From contig NZ_CP040786.1 of assembly GCF_021922925.1 (NCBI RefSeq), forward strand, positions 1,860,001 to 1,924,000: a DNA stretch of 64,000 nt, in the 5' to 3' direction. A program made the translations under genes and the position numbers. Shown one piece after another: positions 1 through 8,000 of the stretch. The notes under the pieces were generated by a model. The model was given only the letters and a program-made list of their open reading frames with translations, had not been told where the DNA came from and did no database searches. Within the stretch, counting starts at the first letter, position 1, and every line of letters begins with the position of its first letter. The stretch is from Clavibacter phaseoli. GTDB taxonomy: Bacteria > Actinomycetota > Actinomycetes > Actinomycetales > Microbacteriaceae.

Positions 1-367
1 GCATGCCCTGGTACAGCTTCGAGTGGTTCATCTTGAAGAAGACGTTCCAGGTGGAGTCGTAGACGGCGCCGTTCATGGCGGAGACCGCGAGGAGCGCCGG
101 CGCGATGTACGCGGCGTACGGCACGGGCTGGCCGGTGCTCGTGGTCACGTCGCCCACGAGGGAGCCCAAGCCGATCCCCATCGCGAGCAGGTAGAAGACG
201 GGCTCGAAGAAGCCGGAGAGGACGACCGTCCAGTTGGTGCTGCGCGTCGCCAGCAGGCCGCGGGAGAGCACCGAGCGGGCGTTGCCGGCGTAGAGCGCGC
301 GGGGGCCGCCGCGGCTCCGACGGGCGGCGGGCGCGGGGGCGTCCGCCGGCATCGTGGATCCGGTCAT
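1..367 (-). CDS. ABC-2 type transporter permease (partial, C-terminus outside window)
   Basis: The first 122 residues are visible, starting with ATG at 367; the gene runs off the left window edge. A basic, Ala/Pro-rich N-terminus (about 35 residues) is followed by a hydrophobic segment (WTVVLSGFFEPVFYLLAMGI) and a second one (YIAPALLAVSAM), the usual start of ABC-2 permeases of the NodJ/DrrB type. The start overlaps the stop of the preceding permease gene by ATGA, so translation is probably coupled. With the upstream permease and the DrrA-like ATPase it would form an efflux transporter in the cytoplasmic membrane; the substrate is unknown. Family assignment rests on sequence character and context. 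Confidence 0.85.
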   Translation of the reverse strand, partial: MTGSTMPADAPAPAARRSRGGPRALYAGNARSVLSRGLLATRSTNWTVVLSGFFEPVFYLLAMGIGLGSLVGDVTTSTGQPVPYAAYIAPALLAVSAMNGAVYDSTWNVFFKMNHSKLYQGM

Positions 368-1248
368 GCGCGCAGCCTCCTCGTCGCGACGCGGCGGGCC
401 AGCGTCCAGCCCACCGCGAGCCAGAGCAGCAGGTACGCGACGTGCGCGACCGTGAGCCAGAGCGGCTCCTCCATGCCGTAGGTGGCGACGCGGCCGAGCT
501 CGGTGCCGTGCCAGAGCGGCGAGATCCAGCCGATCCACTGCAGCCAGACGGGGAACTGCGTGAGCGGGAAGAACGTGCCCGAGAACAGCGAGAGCGGCGT
601 GATCACGAAGCGCATCACCATCGCGATCTGGCCGGTGTCCTGCGTGAGGGTCGCGACGTAGGCCATGAGCATCACGCCGATCGCCATGCCCGTGAGCACC
701 GCGGCGCCGATCGCGAGGACGCCCGTGCCGAGCGGCACCGCGCCGAACAGGAGCATGAACGCGAAGTAGGCGATGCAGGTGGGCGCCATGCGGATCGCGA
801 CGCCGATCACCTGGCCGTCGATGATCTGCGCCGGGGTCAGCGGCGACGCGTTCATCGCCTGGAAGACGGGGTTCCACTTGAAGCCGCCGAAGATCGGGTA
901 GCTGAACTCCTCGCTCGCGACCGTCATGGCGCTCGTCGCGAGCAGCGCGGGCGCCACGAACACGAGAAAGCTGACGCCGAGCGCCTGGTTCGCGTCCGTG
1001 CCGCGGTCGACGACCGTCGCGAGGCCGACGCCGAGCGCGTAGAGGTAGACGTAGGGGCTCGCGATGCCGGTCGCGAGCGCGGTGCCGAGGTAGGCGCGGA
1101 TCCCGAGCAGCCGGTGCTCGGCCGCGTACCAGGCGCCGAAGCGGCGGGGGCGGACGCCTCCGGCGACGGCACGGGCGCGGTGGTCGGCGCCGGTGCCGGA
1201 TCCCTCGGCCGCGGGTCCCCCGGCGGCGGCGTGGTCGACGACGCTCAC
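364..1248 (-). CDS. ABC-2 type transporter permease
   Basis: A 294-residue membrane protein. The chosen GTG start (1248) overlaps the stop of the ATPase gene as GTGA; longer in-frame extensions translate to Arg/Pro-rich sequence that belongs to the ATPase gene in another frame. After about 45 hydrophilic residues come six hydrophobic segments, including TALATGIASPYVYLYALGVG near the front and a C-terminal VAYLLLWLAVGWTLARRV. The motif NPVFQAMNASPLTPAQIIDG is typical of the ABC-2 permeases partnering DrrA-type ATPases. It lies in a three-gene operon (ATPase, this permease, second permease), each overlapping by 4 nt. A role in drug or lipid efflux is inferred from the family. Confidence 0.9.
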   Translation of the reverse strand: MSVVDHAAAGGPAAEGSGTGADHRARAVAGGVRPRRFGAWYAAEHRLLGIRAYLGTALATGIASPYVYLYALGVGLATVVDRGTDANQALGVSFLVFVAPALLATSAMTVASEEFSYPIFGGFKWNPVFQAMNASPLTPAQIIDGQVIGVAIRMAPTCIAYFAFMLLFGAVPLGTGVLAIGAAVLTGMAIGVMLMAYVATLTQDTGQIAMVMRFVITPLSLFSGTFFPLTQFPVWLQWIGWISPLWHGTELGRVATYGMEEPLWLTVAHVAYLLLWLAVGWTLARRVATRRLRA

Positions 1249-2171
1249 TCGACCAGGCTCCGTCCGGTGAGGCGCAGGAAGACGTCCTCGAGACTGGAGC
1301 GGCGCACGAGCGTGGTGATGGGCTTCAGGCCCTGCTCGAGGATCCGGCTGAGCACGGCCTCGCCGTCGGACGCGTACACGAGCACGCGGTCGGGCAGCAC
1401 CTCCACGCGGTCGCCGAACCCGGCGATCTCGCGCGACGCGGACTCGTTGCGGTCGGACCCGAAGCGCACCTCGAGCACCTCGCGGCTGGAGTGGTCGCGG
1501 ATGAGGGACGCAGGCGAGCCCTCGGCCATGATCCGACCCTCGTCGACCACGACGATCCGGTCGCACAGCTGCTCGGCCTCGTCCATGTAGTGCGTGGTCA
1601 GGACGAGCGTCGTGCCCTGCTCCTTGAGGCGGAACAGCCGGTCCCAGAGGATGTGGCGGGCCTGCGGGTCGAGGCCGGTCGTCGGCTCGTCGAGCAGCAG
1701 GATCCGCGGGTCGCTGATGAGGGCGCGCGCGATCGTGAGCCGTCGCTTCATGCCGCCGGAGAGGTCGTCGACCTTGGCGCCCGCACGGTCGCTGAGCTGC
1801 GCGAACTCGAGCAGCTCGTCGGCGCGCGCCGCGACCTGCTTCCGCGGCAGCCCGAAGTAGCGGCCGTAGACGATGAGGTTGTCGCGCGCCTTGAGCTCCA
1901 GGTCGAGGTTGTCGGCCTGCGGCACGACGCCGAGCTGCGAGCGGATCTCGGGACCGTGCGTGTCCGGGTCGAGCCCGAGGATGTCGAGCGATCCGCCCGT
2001 GCGCGAGGAGACCGCGCCGATCATGCGCATGGTCGTGGACTTGCCCGCGCCGTTCGGGCCGAGCAGCCCGAAGGACTCGCCGGGCGCGACCTCGAACGAC
2101 AGGCCGTCGACGGCGACGTGGTCGCCGTACTTCTTCACGAGGCGGTCGGCGGTGATGACGGGGGTGGGCAC
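1245..2171 (-). CDS. ABC transporter ATP-binding protein, DrrA-like
   Basis: A 308-residue ATPase subunit energising the two downstream permeases. Visible motifs: Walker A GPNGAGKST (about residue 39), signature LSGGMKRRL (about 138), Walker B ILLLDEPTTGLDP (about 158) and switch His in LTTHYMDEA. A C-terminal extension (EVLEVRF...SLEDVFLRLTGRSL) is typical of DrrA/CcmA-type ATPases. An ATG further upstream (2261) exists, but GTG at 2171 is preferred: it gives the canonical family N-terminus (VITADRLVKKYG) and lies 8 nt after TAGGCT, a -10-like hexamer, with no good ribosome binding site, suggesting a leaderless mRNA. First gene of the operon. Confidence 0.92.
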   Translation of the reverse strand: MPTPVITADRLVKKYGDHVAVDGLSFEVAPGESFGLLGPNGAGKSTTMRMIGAVSSRTGGSLDILGLDPDTHGPEIRSQLGVVPQADNLDLELKARDNLIVYGRYFGLPRKQVAARADELLEFAQLSDRAGAKVDDLSGGMKRRLTIARALISDPRILLLDEPTTGLDPQARHILWDRLFRLKEQGTTLVLTTHYMDEAEQLCDRIVVVDEGRIMAEGSPASLIRDHSSREVLEVRFGSDRNESASREIAGFGDRVEVLPDRVLVYASDGEAVLSRILEQGLKPITTLVRRSSLEDVFLRLTGRSLVE

Positions 2172-2179
2172 GAGTCCAC

Positions 2180-2185
2180 AGCCTA
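2180..2185 (-). promoter_or_regulatory. -10-like hexamer TAGGCT of the ABC efflux operon
   Basis: TAGGCT (TAnnnT consensus) on the minus strand ends 8 nt before the GTG start at 2171, so transcription would begin at or next to the start codon. Inferred from spacing; no clear -35. Confidence 0.5.
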
Positions 2186-2249
2186 GGGATGGCCGGGGGT
2201 TTTCTCCACGGGCGGAATCACTCCCGGCGGTCGCGCGGCGGCCGGCGCG

Positions 2250-2255
2250 TAGAGT
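2250..2255 (+). promoter_or_regulatory. -10-like hexamer TAGAGT of the ABC exporter gene
   Basis: TAGAGT lies in the divergent intergenic region 2172-2375. A transcript from about 2262 would have a leader of some 110 nt ending in GGGAGAA before the ATG at 2376. Confidence 0.4.
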
Positions 2256-2375
2256 CGCCACGGCGATGCGACACGCGCGACGCGCCGCTCGTCGGCCGCC
2301 CGCCCGGTCGCCGGCCGTCCGCCCGGCTGCCCGCGCGCCGCATCACGATCGCACCCACCCTCCGGGAGAACACGC

Positions 2376-4316
2376 ATGAGCACCGCCCGCCCCGAGTCCG
2401 CCGCCCCGCGCGCCCGGTCCCGCAACCCGTTCGCCCGCCGCGACTCCGCCGACGACGGACCCCGCGCGCGCTTCTCGGAGCTCCTCCCCTACATCCTCGA
2501 GCAGCGCGGCCTCATGGCCTTCGTCGTCGTGCTGAGCGTGCTCGGCGCGGCTGCGAGCCTCGGCCAGCCGCTCCTCGTGCAGCGGGTCGTCGGGGTCGTG
2601 CAGGAGGGCGGCCAGCTGGGCGTCCTCGTCTGGGCGCTCGTCGGCCTCGTCGTCGTGTCCGGCGTGCTCTCCGGCTACCAGCACTACCTGCTGCAGCGCA
2701 TGGGCGAGGGCATCGTGCTCTCGTCGCGCCGCACGCTCGTGCGCCGGATCCTGCGCCTCCCCATCTCCGAGTTCGACACGCGCCGCACGGGCGACCTCGT
2801 CTCCCGCGTCGGAAGCGACACCACGCTCCTCCGCGCGGTGCTCACGCAGGGGCTCGTCGAGGCGATCGGCGGCGCGGTCACGTTCCTCGGCGCCATCATC
2901 GCGATGCTCATCATCGACCCCGTGCTCCTCAGCCTCACGGTGCTGGTCGTCGCGGTGTCGGTCGTCGCCGTCGTGGGCCTGTCCGGGCGGATCCGCGTCG
3001 CCAGCCAGCGCGCGCAGCGCAAGGTCGGCGACCTGGCCGCGAGCGTCGAGCGGGCCATCGGCGCGATCCGCACCGTCCGCGCCAGCAACGCCACCGACCG
3101 CGAGATCCGGACCATCGAGGCCGACGCCGAGGGCGCGTGGGAGATGGGCATCAAGGTCGCGAAGGCCTCGGCGGTGGTCGTGCCGATCGCCGGCATCGCG
3201 CTGCAGGCGTCGTTCCTCGTGGTGGTCGGCGTCGGCGGCTTCCGCGTCGCGTCGGGCGCCATCACGGTCGGCGACCTCGTGGCCTTCATCCTGTTCCTCT
3301 TCCTCATGATCATGCCGCTCGGCCAGGCGTTCGGCGCCGTGACCGCGGTCAACCAGGCGCTCGGCGCGCTCGGCCGGATCCAAGAGATCGTGAAGCTGCC
3401 CGTCGAGACCGACGGCGACGCCGACCTCGCCGGACGGCTCCGGGACGATGCGCCCGTGGCCGAGGACTTCACCGACGCGCCCGCCGTCGAGCTCGTGGAC
3501 GTGCGGTTCGCGTACCCGGTGGCGGCGGATGCGGACACGGATTCCACCTCGACGCCCGAGGGATCTGTGCCCGCCGCTCTGCCGACGGACGCCGTCGACG
3601 CCGCGGACGCCGCCCCCGGCGCCGACCGCACCGGCGGCGGCGTCCTCCAGGGCATCAGCTTCCGCGCCGAGCGCGGCACCCGCATAGCGCTCGTCGGCCC
3701 CTCAGGCGCTGGCAAGAGCACGATCCTCGCCCTCATCGAGCGCTTCTACGACCCGACGTCGGGCGTCGTGCGCGTCGGCGGGCGCGATATCCGCACGCTC
3801 GACCGCGAGGACCTGCGCCGTCAGATCGGCTACGTCGAGCAGGACGCGCCCGTGCTCGCCGGCACGCTCCGCGAGAACCTCACGCTCACCGCGTTCGACG
3901 CCACCGACGAGGACTGCGTCCAGGTCCTGCACGCCGTGAACCTCACCGAGGTGCTCGCGCGCAACGAGCTCGGCCTCGACGCGCCCGTCGGCGAGGACGG
4001 CATCATGCTCTCCGGCGGCGAGCGCCAGCGCCTCGCGATCGCGCGCACCCTGCTCTCCGCGCCGCCGATCCTGCTGCTCGACGAGTCGACCTCCAGCCTC
4101 GACGGCCTCAACGAGCAGCTGCTCCGCAAGGCGATCGACGCGGTCGCCGAGCACCGCACCCTCATCGTGATCGCCCACCGGCTCTCGACCGTCGTCGACA
4201 GCGACCTCATCGTGGTCGTGGAGAAGGGCCGCGTCGTCGGCACCGGCACCCACGCGGAGCTCGTCGTCTCGACGCCGCTCTACCGCGACCTCGCGAAGCA
4301 CCAGCTGCTCGTGTAG
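2376..4316 (+). CDS. ABC exporter half-transporter (fused membrane and ATPase domains)
   Basis: A 646-residue MsbA/LmrA-type exporter. A basic N-terminal tail of about 35 residues precedes a six-helix transmembrane domain (about 38-330), then the nucleotide-binding domain with Walker A GPSGAGKST (about 442), Q-loop (GYVEQDAPV), signature LSGGERQRL (about 545), Walker B ILLLDE (about 565) and switch His in IAHRLSTV. The ATG at 2376 follows GGGAGAA with 5 nt spacing. Odd feature: about 40 Asp/Ala/Thr-rich residues are inserted in the ATPase domain between the A-loop aromatic (RFAYP) and the next strand (VLQGISFRAERG). It should act as a dimer exporting drugs or lipids. Monocistronic, followed by a GC-rich low-complexity intergenic stretch. 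Confidence 0.95.
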   Translation: MSTARPESAAPRARSRNPFARRDSADDGPRARFSELLPYILEQRGLMAFVVVLSVLGAAASLGQPLLVQRVVGVVQEGGQLGVLVWALVGLVVVSGVLSGYQHYLLQRMGEGIVLSSRRTLVRRILRLPISEFDTRRTGDLVSRVGSDTTLLRAVLTQGLVEAIGGAVTFLGAIIAMLIIDPVLLSLTVLVVAVSVVAVVGLSGRIRVASQRAQRKVGDLAASVERAIGAIRTVRASNATDREIRTIEADAEGAWEMGIKVAKASAVVVPIAGIALQASFLVVVGVGGFRVASGAITVGDLVAFILFLFLMIMPLGQAFGAVTAVNQALGALGRIQEIVKLPVETDGDADLAGRLRDDAPVAEDFTDAPAVELVDVRFAYPVAADADTDSTSTPEGSVPAALPTDAVDAADAAPGADRTGGGVLQGISFRAERGTRIALVGPSGAGKSTILALIERFYDPTSGVVRVGGRDIRTLDREDLRRQIGYVEQDAPVLAGTLRENLTLTAFDATDEDCVQVLHAVNLTEVLARNELGLDAPVGEDGIMLSGGERQRLAIARTLLSAPPILLLDESTSSLDGLNEQLLRKAIDAVAEHRTLIVIAHRLSTVVDSDLIVVVEKGRVVGTGTHAELVVSTPLYRDLAKHQLLV

Positions 4317-4383
4317 CGAGTGCGCCGGGGCGCCGGGGATCCGCGGGCGCTGCGGCGCTGGGCTGCAGCGCTCGGGCTGCGCT

Positions 4384-4403
4384 GCGGTGCGGTGCGGTGC
4401 GGT
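4384..4403. repeat. Tandem pentamer (GCGGT) x4 in the 3' intergenic region
   Basis: Four perfect GCGGT copies lie between the convergent exporter gene and the DUF2834 gene. The whole 4317-4454 stretch is low-complexity, with GGGGCGCC-type and CCCCAGCG-type arms that could pair across it as a terminator. Confidence 0.6.
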
Positions 4404-4454
4404 GCTCACACGATCCGGCACCCCAGCGCCCCAGCGCCCCGGCGGTGACGAGCG

Positions 4455-4823
4455 TCATGCGCCCGGCGCCGGCTCCGCCCGCTCCGGCGCGCTCAGGTGC
4501 ATCTCCCGCGCCGCGAGGAAGACCGGCAGCGCGACCGCGAACGCCACGAGCGGGGCGAGCAGCACGTAGATCCAGATTCGGCGCATCCGGAGGCGACGCC
4601 CCTCGACGACGATGAAGACGACGCTCGCGACCGCCGCGATCAGCAGGTCCCACGACAGCGACGAGACCGACGGGCCGCCGGCGGAGAGGTCGGCGAGGAA
4701 GTCGCGGCCCTCCGTCACCACACGGATGTTCGCCGACCAGGTGAGCACGAGGCCGGCGACCGCGAGCACCAGGTAGACGACGGCGAGGCGCGTGGGGCGC
4801 CGACGTGCGGGACGCGTGCTCAT
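4455..4823 (-). CDS. DUF2834 domain membrane protein
   Basis: A 122-residue protein with three predicted membrane segments: LAVVYLVLAVAGLVLTW, SWDLLIAAVASVVFIVVEG and IWIYVLLAPLVAFAVALPVFLA. The internal pattern DLLIAAV..VF...EGRRLRMRRIWIY..L..... matches the DUF2834 family, whose function is unknown. The ATG at 4823 is preceded by AGAAGGGG at 5 nt spacing, so this start is favoured over the longer frame. A TAGCCT -10-like hexamer at 4850-4855 would give a leader of about 20 nt. Monocistronic as far as visible. Confidence 0.85.
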   Translation of the reverse strand: MSTRPARRRPTRLAVVYLVLAVAGLVLTWSANIRVVTEGRDFLADLSAGGPSVSSLSWDLLIAAVASVVFIVVEGRRLRMRRIWIYVLLAPLVAFAVALPVFLAAREMHLSAPERAEPAPGA

Positions 4824-4849
4824 GGGGACCCCTTCTCGTGGATGAGGCC

Positions 4850-4855
4850 AGGCTA
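4850..4855 (-). promoter_or_regulatory. -10-like hexamer TAGCCT of the DUF2834 gene
   Basis: TAGCCT (TAnnnT) on the minus strand, about 27 nt before the ATG at 4823, leaving room for the AGAAGGGG ribosome binding site. Confidence 0.45.
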
Positions 4856-4941
4856 GGCGCTGGCGCGCCGAGCTGACCCGCCCGCCCGGGATCGGTCGCG
4901 GAGCGGCCCGCCGCTCGCCTGGGGAGGAGCGGGCCGCGCGA

Positions 4942-5754
4942 TCAGCCGGCCGGTGCCGTGAGCGCGTAGAGCGCGACCGCGCTGGCGGCCGCGACGTTGA
5001 GCGAGTCGATGCCGTGCGCCATGGGGATCCGCACGACGGTGTCCGCGGACCGGATCGCCTCCGCCGACAGGCCCGGCCCCTCCGAGCCGAGCACGATGGC
5101 GAGCCGCTCGTGCTCCTCGGAAGGGAAGTCGCGGAGCGAGACGGCATCGGGCGTCAGCGCGAGCGCGGCGACGTGGAACCCGGCGTCGGCGAGCGCGGCG
5201 CGGGTCTCCGGCCACTCCCCCGTGCGCGTCCACGGCACCTGCAGCACCGTGCCCATGCTGACGCGGATGGCGCGGCGGTAGAACGGGTCCGTGCAGCGCG
5301 GCGTCACGAGCACCGCGTCCGCGCCGATGGCGCTGACCGAGCGGAAGATCGCGCCGACGTTCGTGGGATCCACGACGTCCTCGAGCACCACCACGCGCCG
5401 CGCGCCGGCCAGCAGCGACGCGACCGACGGCAGCGCGGGCCGGTCGAGCGACGCGACCACGCCGCGGTGCAGCACGTAGCCGGTCAGCTCGGCGAGCAGC
5501 TCGCCGGGCCCCGTGAAGACGGGCACGTCCCGGTCGCCGACCAGCGCCAGGGCCTCGTCCACCGTGCCGCCGAGCGCGAGCACCGACCGCGGCTCGTGCC
5601 CGGCCCGGAGCGCCCGCTCGAGCACCAGCGCGGACTCGGCCAGGTAGATGCCGTGGCCCGCGCCCGCGGCCTTCCGGAGCGCCACGTCGGTGCGGTGGCT
5701 GTAGTCGGCGAGCCGCGGATCCGCCAGATCGTCGACCGGGACGACGTGCGCCAC
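4942..5754 (-). CDS. TrmH/SpoU family RNA 2'-O-methyltransferase
   Basis: A 270-residue SPOUT-class methyltransferase that should methylate a ribose 2'-OH in rRNA or tRNA using S-adenosylmethionine. The three SpoU motifs are present in order: VVDPTNVGAIFRS (motif 1), IVLGSEGPGLS (motif 2) and IPMAHGIDSLNVAAASAVALY (motif 3, forming the trefoil knot). An N-terminal part of about 100 residues resembles the substrate-binding domain of this family. The GTG start at 5754 shares one base with the TAG stop of the upstream aldehyde dehydrogenase gene (TAGTG), so translation is probably coupled. The target nucleotide cannot be told from sequence. Confidence 0.92.
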   Translation of the reverse strand: MAHVVPVDDLADPRLADYSHRTDVALRKAAGAGHGIYLAESALVLERALRAGHEPRSVLALGGTVDEALALVGDRDVPVFTGPGELLAELTGYVLHRGVVASLDRPALPSVASLLAGARRVVVLEDVVDPTNVGAIFRSVSAIGADAVLVTPRCTDPFYRRAIRVSMGTVLQVPWTRTGEWPETRAALADAGFHVAALALTPDAVSLRDFPSEEHERLAIVLGSEGPGLSAEAIRSADTVVRIPMAHGIDSLNVAAASAVALYALTAPAG

Positions 5755-7229
5755 TACGACGCGAAGGGGTCGGGCGTGAGCGTGTACTTCGTGTTCAGGT
5801 ACTCGTGGATCCCCTCGAGCCCGCCCTCGCGGCCGAGCCCCGACTGCTTCACGCCGCCGAACGGCGCCGCCGCGTTGGAGATGACGCCCATGTTGAGGCC
5901 CGTCATCCCCGTCTCGAGCCGCTCGATCATGCGCTGGCCGCGCGCGAGGTCCTGCGTGAAGACGTAGGAGACGAGGCCGAACTCGGTGTCGTTGGCGAGG
6001 CGCACGGCGTCGTCCTCGTCGTCGAACGGCACGATCGCGACCACCGGCCCGAAGATCTCCTCGCGCAGGATGTCGCTGCCCTCGGCGACGCCCGTGACGA
6101 GGGTCGGCGGGTAGAAGTGGCCGGCGCCCTCGCGAGGCTCGCCGCCCGCGCGCACGGTCGCGCCGCGCTCGACGGCGTCGCGCACCAGCCGGTCCGCCTT
6201 GTCGACGGCGCGGCCGTCGATGAGCGGTCCGACCGTGACGCCCTCCTCGGTGCCGCGCCCGATCCGCATCGCGTCGATGCGCTCCTGCAGCCGGTCGGCG
6301 AACGCGCCCGCGATCGACGCCTCGACGATGAAGCGGTTCGCCGCCGTGCACGCCTGCCCGACGTTGCGGAACTTCGCCGCCATCGCGCCCTCCACCGCCT
6401 TGTCGATGTCGGCGTCCGCGAAGACCAAGAACGGCGCGTTGCCGCCCAGCTCGAGCGAGACGCGGAGGACGTTCTGCGCGGCCTGCGCGCCGAGCTGGCG
6501 ACCGACGGGCGTGGATCCGGTGAAGCTCAGCTTGCGCAGCCGCGGGTCGGCGATGAGCGGACCCGTGACGTCGGCGGCGGCCGTGGTGGGGATCACGTTG
6601 AGGACGCCAGCGGGCAGCCCCGCCTCCGCCAGCAGCTCGGCGAACCGGAGCGTGGTGAGCGGGGTGAGGTCGGCGGGCTTGATGACGACCGTGCAGCCCG
6701 CGGCGAGCGCCGGCGCGATCTTGCGGGTCGCCATCGCGAGCGGGAAGTTCCACGGGGTGATGAGCAGCACCGGCCCGACGGGATGCTGCGACACGATCAT
6801 GCGGCCGGTCCCCTCCGGGTTCGTGCCGTAGCGGCCCGTGATGCGCACGGCCTCCTCGGAGAACCAGCGGAGGAACTCGCCGCCGTACGTCACCTCGCCG
6901 AGCGACTCGGCCAGCGGCTTGCCCATCTCGAGCGTCATGAGGAGGGCGAACTCGTCCTTGCGCGCCTGGAGCAGGTCGAACGCGCGGCGGAGGATCTCGC
7001 CCCGGGCGCGCGGCGCGGTCGCCGCCCACGCCGCCTGCGCGGCGACCGCCGCGTCGAGGGCGCGCGCGCCGTCCGCGGGGCTCGCGTCGGCGACCCGCGC
7101 GAGGACGGCGTCGGTCGCGGGATCCCGCACCTCGAACGTCGCGCCGCCCGCGGCGTCGACCCGCTCCCCGCCGATGAGCAGGGTAATGGGCGTGCCCGAC
7201 AGGAGGTCGGTCTCGGTGGATGCGCTCAT
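5754..7229 (-). CDS. gabD: Succinate-semialdehyde dehydrogenase, NAD(P)+
   Basis: A 491-residue aldehyde dehydrogenase, full length for the GabD branch. It oxidises succinate semialdehyde to succinate in GABA breakdown. Seen: NAD(P)-binding ITPWNFPLAMATRKIAPALAAG, catalytic Glu in LELGGNAPF, nucleophile Cys in NVGQACTAANR, and C-terminal EEIFGPV and PFGGVKQSGLGREGG. The ATG at 7229 has GAGGAC upstream. It is transcribed with the downstream TrmH-type methyltransferase, an arrangement without obvious functional logic. The substrate is inferred from the family; other short aldehydes are possible. Confidence 0.88.
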   Translation of the reverse strand: MSASTETDLLSGTPITLLIGGERVDAAGGATFEVRDPATDAVLARVADASPADGARALDAAVAAQAAWAATAPRARGEILRRAFDLLQARKDEFALLMTLEMGKPLAESLGEVTYGGEFLRWFSEEAVRITGRYGTNPEGTGRMIVSQHPVGPVLLITPWNFPLAMATRKIAPALAAGCTVVIKPADLTPLTTLRFAELLAEAGLPAGVLNVIPTTAAADVTGPLIADPRLRKLSFTGSTPVGRQLGAQAAQNVLRVSLELGGNAPFLVFADADIDKAVEGAMAAKFRNVGQACTAANRFIVEASIAGAFADRLQERIDAMRIGRGTEEGVTVGPLIDGRAVDKADRLVRDAVERGATVRAGGEPREGAGHFYPPTLVTGVAEGSDILREEIFGPVVAIVPFDDEDDAVRLANDTEFGLVSYVFTQDLARGQRMIERLETGMTGLNMGVISNAAAPFGGVKQSGLGREGGLEGIHEYLNTKYTLTPDPFAS

Positions 7230-7345
7230 GCTGTCCTCGCTTCTTCGGTGCTGTGTCTTGCTCGTGTCTGCGCTCGCGCTGGTGCGCGCGCCGCTGCTCG
7301 CGGTCGCGGTCGCGGCCGCGCCGGCCGCGCCGGCCGCGCCACGGG

Positions 7346-7936
7346 TCAGTCGGCCGGGCCCTCGACGATCTCGGCCCCCGCGTCGCGCAGGCGGTCGAGG
7401 GCGGCGGCGCTGGTGGCCGGCGCCACGCCCGCGACGAGGTCGGCGAGGATCCGCACGCGCTTGCCCTGGTGCACCGCGTCGAGCGCGGAGGCGAGCACGC
7501 AGTAGTCGGTCGCGAGGCCGACCACGTCGATGTCGGTGATGTCGTGCAGCACCAGCAGGTCCGCCAGCGGCACGCCGTCCTCCGTCGTGCCCTCGAAGAT
7601 CGAGTAGGCGGGCGCGCCCTGGCCCTTGCGGATGTGGAAGTCGACGGCGGTGACGTCGAGGTCGGGGTGGTACTCGGCGCCGGGGGTGCCCTGCACGCAG
7701 TGCTCGGGCCAGGTGGTGGAGTAGTCGGGGACGGTGCCGGCCGCGGCGAAGTGCCCGCCGTTGCCGCCCGTGGCCTCGTGCCAGTCGCGGGACGCGAGCA
7801 CGTGGTCGTAGCGGTACGGCTCCGCGGCGAGGAGGCGGGTGATCCCCCGCGCGACGTCGCCGCCGCCCTCGACGCCGAGCGCGCCGCCCTCCGTGAAGTC
7901 GTTCTGCACGTCGATGATGAACAGGGCCCTGCTCAT
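7346..7936 (-). CDS. pncA: Nicotinamidase
   Basis: A 196-residue isochorismatase-fold amidase that hydrolyses nicotinamide to nicotinate for NAD salvage. The catalytic triad is visible: Asp in FIIDVQNDF, Lys in FHIRKGQ and Cys in VGLATDYCVLASA; metal ligands fit DWH (ASRDWHE) and the following His. ATG at 7936 has GGGAAGGAG 7 nt upstream. The 116-nt gap to gabD (7230-7345) is a GC-only low-complexity stretch with tandem GGCCGCGCC units. It sits between the carboxypeptidase gene and gabD, all minus strand. Confidence 0.93.
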   Translation of the reverse strand: MSRALFIIDVQNDFTEGGALGVEGGGDVARGITRLLAAEPYRYDHVLASRDWHEATGGNGGHFAAAGTVPDYSTTWPEHCVQGTPGAEYHPDLDVTAVDFHIRKGQGAPAYSIFEGTTEDGVPLADLLVLHDITDIDVVGLATDYCVLASALDAVHQGKRVRILADLVAGVAPATSAAALDRLRDAGAEIVEGPAD

Positions 7937-8000
7937 GCGCCGCTCCTTCCCCGGGCCGGGCCCGGTGCCGTGGATCCGCCGCCCGGGATCGGGCCGCGCG

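Noticed and set aside
4387-4569. Small plus-strand ORF over the DUF2834 3' end
   Set aside because: It starts in the (GCGGT) tandem and is antisense to a well-supported gene; no ribosome binding site.
7230-7345. GC-only low-complexity stretch between pncA and gabD taken as possible gene
   Set aside because: It is composed of GGCCGCGCC-like units without a start signal or recognisable product.
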